From positions 1 to 20,170 of the forward strand of contig JACQDO010000483.1 of the NCBI GenBank assembly GCA_016201085.1: 20,170 nt of DNA, read 5' to 3'. The position numbers and the translations under genes are program-made. This stretch comes from Hyphomicrobiales bacterium. Lineage in GTDB: Bacteria > Pseudomonadota > Alphaproteobacteria > Rhizobiales > Xanthobacteraceae. The notes below the pieces were generated by a model. That model ran no database searches. It was not told the origin of the DNA and saw nothing but the letters and a program-made list of their open reading frames with translations. Positions 1 to 5,493 of this stretch are shown here, one piece after another; within the stretch, counting starts at the first letter, position 1; the number at the start of each line of letters is the position of its first letter.

Positions 1-139
1 GCGGGAGAGGGTGCCCGAGCGGAGGCGAAGCCGAGCGATGGCGGGTGAGGGGTCGGAGTCTCGCAAGGCACTGACCCCTCACCCGGCTCGTGCCCGCTAT
101 CGCTCCGCACTCGCCACCCTCTCCCGCAAGGGGAGAGGG
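1..139. repeat. Intergenic palindromic repeat, imperfect inverted arms plus short hairpin
   Basis: The outer arm GCGGGAGAGGGTG at 1-13 and the inner arm CGGGTGAGGGGTC near 42-54 are mirrored by GACCCCTCACCCG from 73 and CCCTCTCCCGC at 117-127. The middle of each arm matches only partly. A second, perfect hairpin overlaps the end: CCCTCTCCC at 117-125 and GGGAGAGGG at 131-139. Dispersed intergenic elements of this look are common in Bradyrhizobium-like genomes. The element may continue past the left edge. No protein is read from it with any confidence. Confidence 0.6.
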
Positions 140-169
140 GAAGAGCGATTGCCGCGCGCTCTCGCCCCG

Positions 170-538
170 CTAATTCCTATCTTCCTTGCCTTCCAGTTCC
201 TTGGCGCGCGCCTCGGTCATACTGCGCATGCATTCGCCCGCTTCGATGCGCGCGATGGTGCCCTCGCCCAGCCCGTAATACAGACAATTGGCGTCGCGGT
301 ACTGGATCCACAGCCGCTGCGCGATGAGCAATTGCTCGCGCTGCTTCGGCGCGCCGGCGTTGCGCATGCGCTGGTAGGCGATGGTCATGCGCTTGTCCCA
401 ATAGGCCGTCTTGGCCTTGAGACACTCGACCATCTCGTAGGTGCTGCCGTCGCAAGTGGCGTCGGGATCGCCCGGCTCGCCGGCGTAAGCGGCGGTGGTC
501 GATGCAATAGCGATGGCGAGGATCAGAATCGGTCGCAA
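170..538 (-). CDS. Secreted LprI-like (DUF1311) protein
   Basis: This is a 122-residue exported protein. A signal peptide covers about residues 1-19 (hydrophobic run, then AYA before the mature chain). The mature part has four cysteines (C29, C39, C85, C103) and the LWIQYRDANC segment typical of the lysozyme-inhibitor LprI N-terminal family (DUF1311). Characterised members inhibit lysozyme; most are uncharacterised, and here the role is inferred only. Start choice: a GTG at 547 is possible, but its GGAGG abuts the codon with no spacing. The in-frame TTG at 538 lies 9 nt from the same GGAGG and gives a cleaner signal peptide. The gene is downstream of ilvC on the same strand, separated by a repeat pair that may end ilv transcription. 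Stop codon is TAG. Confidence 0.75.
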   Translation of the reverse strand: MRPILILAIAIASTTAAYAGEPGDPDATCDGSTYEMVECLKAKTAYWDKRMTIAYQRMRNAGAPKQREQLLIAQRLWIQYRDANCLYYGLGEGTIARIEAGECMRSMTEARAKELEGKEDRN

Positions 539-554
539 GCGAGCCACCCTCCGC

Positions 555-664
555 TGTCATCGTCCGCGAAAGCGGACGATCCAGTAGCCCCGGTGTCGCG
601 ACAGGGCATGGCGGACATCTTAATCGCAGGGAGTACTGGCTGCCCCGCTTTCGCGGGGCATAAC
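555..664. repeat. Pair of inverted copies of a Hyphomicrobiales-type palindromic repeat
   Basis: The left copy (555-586) contains CGTCCGC-GAAA-GCGGACG and ends in CCAGTA. The right copy (634-664) is the reverse orientation of the same element, with TACTGGC followed by TGCCCCGC-TTTC-GCGGGGCA at 641-660. Both hairpins are perfect. The pair fills the gap between the ilvC stop and the LprI-like gene, where it may act as a transcript end or processing site. There is no strong U-run, so termination is inference. Confidence 0.65.
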
Positions 665-672
665 AGCCTCTA

Positions 673-1692
673 CTAATTCTTGCTCTTGTCCACCAGCGCG
701 CGCTGCTTGATCCACGGCATCATCTCGCGCAGCTTGGCGCCGATCTGCTCGGCCGGATGCTCGGCCAGCTTGGCGCGGGTGGCCTTGAACGAGGTCTGGT
801 TGACCTTGTTCTCCAGCATCCAGTCGCGGGTGAAGCGGCCGGACTGGATGTCGGCGAGGATGCGCTTCATCTCGGCGCGCGTTTCCGGCGTGATCACGCG
901 CGGGCCGGAGACGTATTCGCCGTACTCCGCGGGGTGCGACACCGAGTAGTTCATATTGGAGATGCCGCCTTCATAGATCAGGTCGACGATCAGCTTCATC
1001 TCGTGGATGCATTCGAAATAGGCCATCTCGGGCGCGTAGCCGGCCTCGCACAGCGTATCGAAGCCCGCTTTCATCAGCTCGACCACGCCGCCGCACAGCA
1101 CGGCCTGCTCGCCGAACAGGTCGGTCTCGCATTCTTCCTTGAACGTGGTCTCGATGATGCCGGCGCGGCCGCCGCCGATGGCAGAGGCATAGCTGAGGCC
1201 GAGATCGTGGGCGTTGCCGGAGGCGTCCTTGTGGATCGCCAGCAGGCAGGGCACGCCGGCGCCGCGCTGATATTCCGAGCGTACGGTGTGGCCGGGGCCT
1301 TTCGGCGCGATCATCAGCACGTCGAGGTCGGGCCTAGGCTCGATCAGGTTGAAATGCACGTTGAGGCCGTGCGCGAACATCAGCGCCGCGCCGTTCTTCA
1401 TATTGGCGTGCAGATGATCCTTATAAATGTCCCCCTGCAATTCGTCGGGGGTGAGCATCATCATGACGTCGGCCCATTTGGCGGCGTCCGCCACCTCCAT
1501 GACCTTGAACTTCTCGCCCTCCGCCTTTTTCACGCCGCCGGAGGACTTGCGCAGCGCCACCGCCACCTCCTTGACGCCGCTGTCGCGCAGATTGAGCGCA
1601 TGGGCGTGGCCCTGGCTGCCGTAGCCGATGATGGCGACCTTCTTGCCCTTGATCAGGTTCAGGTCGGCGTCGCGGTCGTAGTAAATACGCAT
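673..1692 (-). CDS. ilvC: Ketol-acid reductoisomerase (NADP+)
   Basis: It catalyses the second common step of valine, leucine and isoleucine synthesis in the cytoplasm, turning 2-acetolactate or 2-aceto-2-hydroxybutyrate into the dihydroxy acid with NADPH and Mg2+. The 339 residues fit short class I enzymes. The Rossmann motif GYGSQG is at 23-28, followed by an ALRKSS cofactor loop. The FAHGLNVHF segment carries the catalytic His, and DLFGEQ supplies the metal-binding Asp and Glu; the knotted C-terminal domain is complete. The ATG at 1692 follows AAGGA at good spacing; the longer upstream frame lacks family similarity. It lies downstream of ilvB-ilvN and the 76-residue gene, as in many alphaproteobacteria, and a strong stem at 1745-1780 precedes it. 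Stop codon is TAG. Confidence 0.97.
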   Translation of the reverse strand: MRIYYDRDADLNLIKGKKVAIIGYGSQGHAHALNLRDSGVKEVAVALRKSSGGVKKAEGEKFKVMEVADAAKWADVMMMLTPDELQGDIYKDHLHANMKNGAALMFAHGLNVHFNLIEPRPDLDVLMIAPKGPGHTVRSEYQRGAGVPCLLAIHKDASGNAHDLGLSYASAIGGGRAGIIETTFKEECETDLFGEQAVLCGGVVELMKAGFDTLCEAGYAPEMAYFECIHEMKLIVDLIYEGGISNMNYSVSHPAEYGEYVSGPRVITPETRAEMKRILADIQSGRFTRDWMLENKVNQTSFKATRAKLAEHPAEQIGAKLREMMPWIKQRALVDKSKN

Positions 1693-1744
1693 GGTACGTG
1701 ATCCTTCGTTCGGCCAATGTTCGCTTGTGATGTCGGCAGCATTC

Positions 1745-1780
1745 CCCGCCGCGCAGCTTCTAGGTCGCCCGCGCGGCGGG
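1745..1780 (-). other. Strong stem-loop in the ilvC leader
   Basis: CCCGCCGCGC at 1745-1754 pairs perfectly with GCGCGGCGGG at 1771-1780 across a 16-nt loop. It lies between the 76-residue gene and ilvC. No U-run follows on the minus strand, so it does not look like a simple intrinsic terminator. RNA processing or stabilisation between the two genes is possible but unproven. Confidence 0.5.
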
Positions 1781-1805
1781 AGCAAGTCCTCGCCGCACGG
1801 TTTCC

Positions 1806-2036
1806 TTATTTCCCGTCCCGCTTGCGCTGGATCTGGCGCCGGCCGGCATAGAGCAGCACAAAACCGGCCGCCACCAGCCCGTATTTGATGGTCTCCGGCA
1901 TTTGCGAGCCCTGCTCGAAGCAGTAACCGCCCTGGTTGGAGAAACCGACGGAAAAACAGCGCTGGCCCTGCATGGTCTGGGGCGAGATCAGCACGCCCAT
2001 GACCAGCAGGGGGATGGCGAGGATGGTCAGGGCCAT
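1806..2036 (-). CDS. Small two-helix membrane protein, unknown function
   Basis: This is a 76-residue protein with hydrophobic segments at about 3-18 and 52-64 and a short loop carrying C27 and C39. The C-terminus is strongly basic ([11 protein letters not shown]), which suggests it faces the cytoplasm. I do not recognise the family. Its ATG is 4 nt after a duplicated ilvN stop codon, and its ribosome binding site GGAGGGG is formed by the final ilvN codons (Pro-Glu-Gly). The gene was therefore probably the direct neighbour of ilvN before higBA arrived. The position between ilvN and ilvC suggests co-transcription, but nothing in the sequence shows a metabolic role. Confidence 0.6.
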   Translation of the reverse strand: MALTILAIPLLVMGVLISPQTMQGQRCFSVGFSNQGGYCFEQGSQMPETIKYGLVAAGFVLLYAGRRQIQRKRDGK

Positions 2037-2040
2037 CGGC

Positions 2041-2115
2041 TCACATCCCCTCCGGGCCGCGCACGATGGCCGCGATGCCGGTGCGCGCCACCTCGACCAA
2101 GCCTAGTGGAAGCAT
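2041..2115 (-). repeat. Duplicated ilvN 3' end, displaced copy
   Basis: These 25 codons, stop included, reproduce the end of ilvN (compare 2745-2819). The outer 60 bases match at 58 positions. The inner 12 match at only about 7, yet encode almost the same residues (MLPL here, MLPV in ilvN). The inner codons CTT, CCA and CTA are unlike local usage. The copy supplies the ribosome binding site of the 76-residue gene. Together with the copy at 2745-2819 it flanks higBA as a direct repeat. Confidence 0.9.
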
Positions 2116-2116
2116 A

Positions 2117-2410
2117 TCAGGCAGCCTTGGCCACATAGCGCTTGACCTTGATGGTTTTCGCCCGCTTGCGGATTTGTGCCACATCATAAGCAACCTGCAT
2201 TCGCAACAAGTGATCGACGTCCGGACCAAACGCCTTTTGAATACGCAACGCCATCTCTGCCGTCAGCGCCGCCTTACCGTTGACGAGATCGGACAAAGTT
2301 GCCCGACGCACGCCGAGAATGCTTGCCGCCTTGGCAATGGTAAGGCCAAGCGGCTCAAGGATACCGCTCGCGATGATGCGGCCGACATGAGGTGGGTTCT
2401 TCATAGGCAT
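2117..2410 (-). CDS. higA: HigA-family antitoxin (HTH)
   Basis: This 97-residue DNA-binding antitoxin is predicted to neutralise the HigB-like nuclease encoded just upstream and to repress the shared promoter. An XRE-type helix-turn-helix spans about residues 24-55 (LTIAKAASILGVRRATLSDLVNGK), in the LAxxLGV...LS.L.NGK pattern of HigA/VapI proteins. The C-terminal tail is basic. Start choice: a TTG at 2416 overlaps the toxin stop, but the ATG at 2410, 2 nt past that stop, is preferred; a weak GGGAA precedes it. Toxin-first order is usual for higBA. The stop lies 1 nt from the displaced ilvN copy, so the insertion boundary hugs the gene. Confidence 0.88.
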   Translation of the reverse strand: MPMKNPPHVGRIIASGILEPLGLTIAKAASILGVRRATLSDLVNGKAALTAEMALRIQKAFGPDVDHLLRMQVAYDVAQIRKRAKTIKVKRYVAKAA

Positions 2411-2412
2411 GA

Positions 2413-2703
2413 TCAATTCCCGTGATAGTCTTCAAGATCGATGTCTCTGATTTCTTCCGCGTCCACGCGAAACGTCAACCGATAGTTTCCGGTCACCCAA
2501 ACACTCCATTCTCCGACCCGGTCGCCTTTCAACGGATGCAATTTCCAGCCGGGAAATAGCGCTATCTGCTCGACATGCCGCGCCTGTTCGATGGCGTGCA
2601 GGATTTCTTCCAGCTTCGCCACCAGATCGTCGCGAATCCCGCGACGAGAACCGGTCTGATAAAGCCGCTTGAGTGCTTTGTGGCGGAAGCTTCTGATCCG
2701 CAT
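2413..2703 (-). CDS. higB: HigB-family toxin (RelE superfamily mRNA interferase)
   Basis: This 96-residue predicted ribosome-dependent mRNA endonuclease is the toxin of the type II pair with the following HigA. It shows the family pattern throughout: RSFRHKALKRLY at the N-terminus, LFPGWKLHPLKGD with its conserved GW.LHPLKGD core at about 50-61, WSVWVTGNYRLTF in the central strand, and the DIDLEDYH terminus. No residue known from the family looks damaged, so it should be active. The ATG at 2703 lies only about 6 nt from a -10-like hexamer and no ribosome binding site precedes it, which suggests a leaderless transcript. Full-length compared with relatives. Confidence 0.9.
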   Translation of the reverse strand: MRIRSFRHKALKRLYQTGSRRGIRDDLVAKLEEILHAIEQARHVEQIALFPGWKLHPLKGDRVGEWSVWVTGNYRLTFRVDAEEIRDIDLEDYHGN

Positions 2704-2708
2704 GTCAA

Positions 2709-2737
2709 AACGTACGGCAATACCGTACGAATGTCAA
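2709..2737 (-). promoter_or_regulatory. higBA promoter with palindromic operator
   Basis: On the minus strand TTGACA (2732-2737) and TACGTT (2709-2714) are 17 bp apart. Most of the spacer is an inverted repeat, CGTACGG-CAATA-CCGTACG at 2711-2729, with perfect 7-bp arms. That fits autorepression by HigA. The predicted transcription start falls at or next to the higB ATG. Confidence 0.7.
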
Positions 2738-2744
2738 ATAATTT

Positions 2745-2819
2745 TCACATCCCCTCCGGGCCGCGCACGATGGCGGCGATGCCGGTGCGCGCCACCTCGA
2801 CCAGGCCAACGGGCAACAT
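2745..2819 (-). repeat. ilvN 3' end, functional copy of the direct repeat
   Basis: These are the last 25 codons of ilvN, stop included, repeated at 2041-2115. Here the codons at the inner end (TTG, CCC, GTT, GGC, CTG) continue smoothly from the ilvN body and suit the local GC bias. The copy still carries the GGAGGGG that serves as the next gene's ribosome binding site in the displaced copy, though here it precedes only the higBA promoter. Confidence 0.9.
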
Positions 2820-3296
2820 CAACGCCACAAATTGCTCGATCTTGTCACTGTTGCCGGTGATCTCGAACACGAAGCTCTCGGTGGTGGCGTCGATCACGCG
2901 GGCGCGGAAGGCATCCGCCAGCCGCAGCGCCTCGACCCGGTTCTCGCCCTTGCCGCGCACCTTGACCATGGCCAGCTCGCGCTCGATCGAGCGCCCGGAC
3001 AGCGTCATGTCGACCACGCGGTGCACCGGCACCAGGCGGTCGAGCTGGTTCTTGATCTGCTCGATCACCATCGGCGTGCCGGTGGTCACCAGCGTGATCA
3101 GCGAGAGATGCGCCTGATGCTCGGTCTCCGACACTGTCAGCGACTCGATATTGTAACCGCGGCCGGAGAACAGGCCGATCACCCGCGCCAGCACGCCGGG
3201 CTCGTTGTCGACCAGCACCGACAGCGTGTGGGTCACATCGCGCTGCGCGATCGGCGCCGCAGGATAGTGGCTTGTCGTCGATGGGGGAGCGTTCAT
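2745..3296 (-). CDS. ilvN: Acetolactate synthase small (regulatory) subunit
   Basis: This is the regulatory subunit of acetohydroxyacid synthase. It binds the IlvB catalytic subunit and confers valine feedback control. Of its 183 residues, an ACT domain starts near 22, with the effector-loop segment DNEPGVLARVIGLFSGRGYNIESL at about 30-53. The C-terminal domain includes RGKGENRVEALRLADAFRARVID and FVFEITG, and the chain ends MLPVGLVEVARTGIAAI. The ATG at 3296 overlaps the ilvB stop by one base (TAATG), so the pair is translationally coupled and made in proportion. The last 25 codons are duplicated downstream around higBA; the reading frame here is complete. Confidence 0.96.
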   Translation of the reverse strand: MNAPPSTTSHYPAAPIAQRDVTHTLSVLVDNEPGVLARVIGLFSGRGYNIESLTVSETEHQAHLSLITLVTTGTPMVIEQIKNQLDRLVPVHRVVDMTLSGRSIERELAMVKVRGKGENRVEALRLADAFRARVIDATTESFVFEITGNSDKIEQFVALMLPVGLVEVARTGIAAIVRGPEGM

Positions 3297-5056
3297 TAGA
3301 CCATCACCTTGCCTGCTTCGGTGATCGCGCTGTCGAGTGTTTCAGCCGCGTCGCCGAGGATCATTTCATTATGCGCGCGTCCCGACGGGATCATCGGGAA
3401 GCAGTTCTCCTTCGGGTCGACCACGCAATCGAACAGCACCGGCTTGTCGACGTCGATCATCTCTTTGATGGCATGATCGAGATCGCCCGGTTTGCTGCAG
3501 CGGATGCCGACGGCATGCATGGCGTCGGCCAGCTTGACGAAATCCGGCAGCGCCTCGGAATAGCTCTCCGAATAGCGCCCGCCGTGCAGCAGTTCCTGCC
3601 ACTGCCGCACCATGCCCATGTACTTGTTGTTGAGGATGAAGATCTTGATCGGCAGCCGGTACTGCACCGCGGTCGAGAGCTCCTGCATCGTCATCTGCAC
3701 CGAGGCCTCGCCGGCGATGTCGATGACCAGCGATTTCGGATGCGCCAGTTGCACGCCAACCGAGGCCGGCAGGCCGTAGCCCATAGTGCCTAAGCCCCCG
3801 GAGGTCATCCAGCGGTTCGGCTCCTGGAAGCCGTAGAATTGCGCCGCCCACATCTGGTGCTGGCCGACTTCCGTCGTGATGTAGGTGTCGCGATTCTTGG
3901 TCGCCTCGTACAGCCGCTGGATGGCGTATTGCGGCTTGATCACCTCGCTGGAATGACGGTAAGCGAGCGACTTGCGGCCGCGCCACTTGTCGATCTGCTT
4001 CCACCAGTCGCCCAACGTCTTTTTGTCGGGATGGATGGCGCCGGTGCGCCACAGCCGCACCATGTCCTCCAGCACATGCGCGCAGTCGCCGACGATCGGC
4101 ACATCGACCTTGACGTTCTTGTTGATCGAGGACGGGTCGATGTCCACATGGATTTTCCTCGAGCCGGGCGAGAAGGCGTCGAGCCGGCCGGTGATGCGGT
4201 CGTCGAAGCGCGCGCCGATGCAGATCATGACGTCGCAATCGTGCATCGCCATGTTGGCTTCCAGCGTGCCGTGCATGCCGAGCATGCCCATCCACTGCGG
4301 ATCGGCGGACGGAAACGCGCCAAGGCCCATCAGCGTCGAGGTGATCGGAAAGCCGGTGAGTTTGACCAGCTCGCGCAGCAGGTCGCTCGCCGCCTTGCCG
4401 GAATTGACCACGCCGCCGCCGGTGTAGAACAGCGGGCGCTTGGCATGCGCCATCAGTTCGATCGCCTGCTTGATCTTCTCCAGGTCGCCTTTGACCTTGG
4501 GCTTGTAGCCGGTGTGTGGAAAATCCTTCGGCTTGGAATAGACGCCCTTGGCGAATTGGATGTCCTTCGGGATATCGACCACCACCGGACACGGCCGGCC
4601 GGTCGAGGCGATATGGAACGCCTCGTGCAGCATGCGCGGCAGATCCTCGATGCGCTTGACCAGGTAATTATACTTGGTGCACGGCCTTGTGATGCCGACG
4701 GTGTCGGCTTCCTGGAAGGCGTCGTTGCCGATCAGATGGGTCGGCACCTGGCCGGTGATGCAGACGAGCGGGACCGAGTCGCACAGCGCATCGGCCAGGC
4801 CGGTCACCGCATTGGTGGCGCCGGGACCGGAGGTGACCAGGATGCAACCGACTTTGCCGGTGGAGCGCGCATAACCTTCCGCCGCGTGCACGGCGCCCTG
4901 CTCGTGCCGCACCAGGATGTGCTGCACCTGATTCTGCGCGAAGATGGCGTCGTAGATCGGCAGTACCGCGCCGCCCGGATAACCGAACAGATGCTGCACG
5001 CCCTGATCGGCCATCGCCTGGATCACCATTTCGGCGCCGGTCATTTCCCGTGTCAT
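3296..5056 (-). CDS. ilvB: Acetolactate synthase large (catalytic) subunit
   Basis: This ThDP-, FAD- and Mg2+-dependent enzyme condenses pyruvate with a second pyruvate or with 2-oxobutyrate, opening branched-chain amino acid synthesis. The chain has 586 residues. The ThDP N-terminal domain has FGYPGGAVLPIYD and catalytic E52 in RHEQGAVHAAEGYAR. A central FAD-linked domain follows. The C-terminal ThDP domain has the metal-binding segment IAGEASVQMT...ILNNKYMGMVRQWQ, where the usual Asp of GDG/GDA is E450. Start choice: the ATG at 5065 directly abuts AAGAAGG, whereas the in-frame ATG at 5056 is 9 nt from it and is preferred. Expression is probably set by the attenuator at 5150-5278. The gene overlaps ilvN by one base. 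Confidence 0.96.
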   Translation of the reverse strand: MTREMTGAEMVIQAMADQGVQHLFGYPGGAVLPIYDAIFAQNQVQHILVRHEQGAVHAAEGYARSTGKVGCILVTSGPGATNAVTGLADALCDSVPLVCITGQVPTHLIGNDAFQEADTVGITRPCTKYNYLVKRIEDLPRMLHEAFHIASTGRPCPVVVDIPKDIQFAKGVYSKPKDFPHTGYKPKVKGDLEKIKQAIELMAHAKRPLFYTGGGVVNSGKAASDLLRELVKLTGFPITSTLMGLGAFPSADPQWMGMLGMHGTLEANMAMHDCDVMICIGARFDDRITGRLDAFSPGSRKIHVDIDPSSINKNVKVDVPIVGDCAHVLEDMVRLWRTGAIHPDKKTLGDWWKQIDKWRGRKSLAYRHSSEVIKPQYAIQRLYEATKNRDTYITTEVGQHQMWAAQFYGFQEPNRWMTSGGLGTMGYGLPASVGVQLAHPKSLVIDIAGEASVQMTMQELSTAVQYRLPIKIFILNNKYMGMVRQWQELLHGGRYSESYSEALPDFVKLADAMHAVGIRCSKPGDLDHAIKEMIDVDKPVLFDCVVDPKENCFPMIPSGRAHNEMILGDAAETLDSAITEAGKVMV

Positions 5057-5073
5057 GGTCGTCATCCTTCTTG

Positions 5074-5122
5074 GCGCATGATCTCTTCCGAAAACCGGTT
5101 CCCACTTTTCGGGATCATGCGC
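5074..5122. repeat. Dispersed Hyphomicrobiales palindrome in the ilvB leader
   Basis: The outer arms GCGCATGATC (5074-5083) and GATCATGCGC (5113-5122) are perfect. The inner arms CCGAAAA (5088-5094) and TTTTCGG (5106-5112) surround ACCGGTTCCCAC-like loop sequence. I recognise this as a very common intergenic repeat of Bradyrhizobium-like genomes. Here it lies between the attenuator and the ilvB ribosome binding site, so a long stem would form just upstream of AAGAAGG in the mRNA. Confidence 0.75.
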
Positions 5123-5149
5123 GCTGTCCTCGGTCCTTTATCGCGCAAT

Positions 5150-5208
5150 AAAAAAGGCCCGTAACGGGCCATGTCCGGACGCTCCCCTCGGCTGGCCTGC
5201 TCAAGGCC
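5150..5208 (-). terminator. Transcription attenuator of the ilvBN operon
   Basis: Four mutually exclusive segments can be read on the minus strand: 1, GGCCT (5204-5208); 2, AGGCCA (5193-5198); 3, TGGCCCG (5165-5171); 4, CGGGCC (5156-5161). Pairing 1:2 and 3:4 leaves the terminator CGGGCC with a U6 tail (5150-5155). Pairing 2:3 (GGCCA with TGGCC) is the antiterminator. The leader peptide stop lies between segments 1 and 2. A ribosome stalled on the upstream Ile/Leu/Val codons would cover segment 1 and favour 2:3, letting transcription reach ilvB. The structure is seen; the regulation is inferred from the classic attenuation model. Confidence 0.82.
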
Positions 5209-5278
5209 GCCCAGGCTGCGCCCGAACCGGTACGACTACCCGCACTAGGATCCTTTGGGTAATTTTATTGCGCAACAT
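5201..5278 (-). CDS. ilvBN operon leader peptide
   Basis: This 25-residue peptide begins MLRNKITQR and contains the run ILVRVVVPV (residues 10-18), so seven of nine residues are Ile, Leu or Val. Some are coded by CTA and GTA, which are uncommon in such GC-rich DNA and should sharpen sensitivity to charged tRNA. Its end and stop (TGA) overlap segment 1 of the attenuator hairpins. Predicted transcription start to ATG is about 20 nt. The ribosome binding site is weak (GGGTAG about 5 nt upstream). It has no expected function as a protein; its translation speed is the sensor. Confidence 0.82.
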   Translation of the reverse strand: MLRNKITQRILVRVVVPVRAQPGRP

Positions 5279-5306
5279 CGTGTCTACCCGTACTTTCGTT
5301 GCGCGG

Positions 5307-5335
5307 GTTATAGGAGGCCCAAAAGACTGGGTCAA
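5307..5335 (-). promoter_or_regulatory. Promoter of the ilv operon
   Basis: On the minus strand TTGACC (5330-5335) and TATAAC (5307-5312) are separated by exactly 17 bp, close to the housekeeping consensus. The expected start is near 5300, about 20 nt before the leader-peptide ATG. It is the best-looking promoter in the window. Confidence 0.8.
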
Positions 5336-5345
5336 GTGGATTTTG

Positions 5346-5361
5346 CCTGCAAATTTGCAGG
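5346..5361. promoter_or_regulatory. Perfect 16-bp palindrome upstream of the ilv promoter, candidate operator
   Basis: CCTGCAAATTTGCAGG is a perfect palindrome whose centre lies about 54 bp before the predicted transcription start, just upstream of the -35 hexamer. That position suits an activator or a repressor. An Lrp/AsnC-type regulator is plausible because of the pathway and the AT-rich core, but the regulator is not identified by the sequence. Confidence 0.5.
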
Positions 5362-5364
5362 GGA

Positions 5365-5392
5365 GAGGCCGGAAAGCCGGCTTTGGGGCCTC
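5365..5392. repeat. Near-perfect palindrome beside the ilv operator
   Basis: GAGGCC at 5365-5370 and GGCCTC at 5387-5392 enclose the perfect palindrome AAAGCCGGCTTT (5373-5384), with a small GG/GG mismatch on each side. It lies between the ilv promoter region and the end of the first Cache gene. No U-run follows, so its role is open. Confidence 0.45.
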
Positions 5393-5423
5393 CAGACCGC
5401 TCGAACCAGGCCGATATAGCAAT

Positions 5424-5455
5424 GCCGGCGCGGAGGGACCATCCCTGCGCGCCGG
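5424..5455 (-). terminator. Hairpin after Cache gene 1, terminator-like
   Basis: GCCGGCGCG at 5424-5432 pairs with CGCGCCGGC ending at 5455. Inside, AGGGA pairs with TCCCT around a short loop. The same outer arms occur after the paralog at 6145-6178. A clear U-run is missing, so termination is likely but not certain. Confidence 0.55.
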
Positions 5456-5493
5456 CCATTCAAACAGCCAATTGGGCTTGCCGCGAAACGTCC

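Larger units (their letters stand above)
2041..2744 (-). mobile_element. Putative higBA mini-island inserted at the ilvN 3' end
   Basis: About 704 bp lie between the stop codon of functional ilvN and the start of the small membrane gene: a higBA module, its own promoter, and one extra copy of the ilvN terminus. A direct repeat of a conserved gene's 3' end around a compact cargo is the layout left by integrative elements that rebuild their target. There is no integrase, so it would be a remnant or a passenger moved in trans. Homologous recombination with DNA from a relative is an alternative. Confidence 0.55.

Noticed and set aside
11..676. 221-codon plus-strand frame over the left end
   Set aside because: It reads through two palindromic repeats and opposite the LprI-like gene, which has a signal peptide and family cysteines.
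3839..5164. 441-codon open frame on the plus strand opposite ilvB
   Set aside because: It is a GC-rich shadow of ilvB: Arg/Asp/His-heavy, no family pattern, and ilvB is certain on the other strand. Similar long plus-strand frames opposite ilvC, miaA, the Do protease, hflC and hflK were dropped for the same reason.
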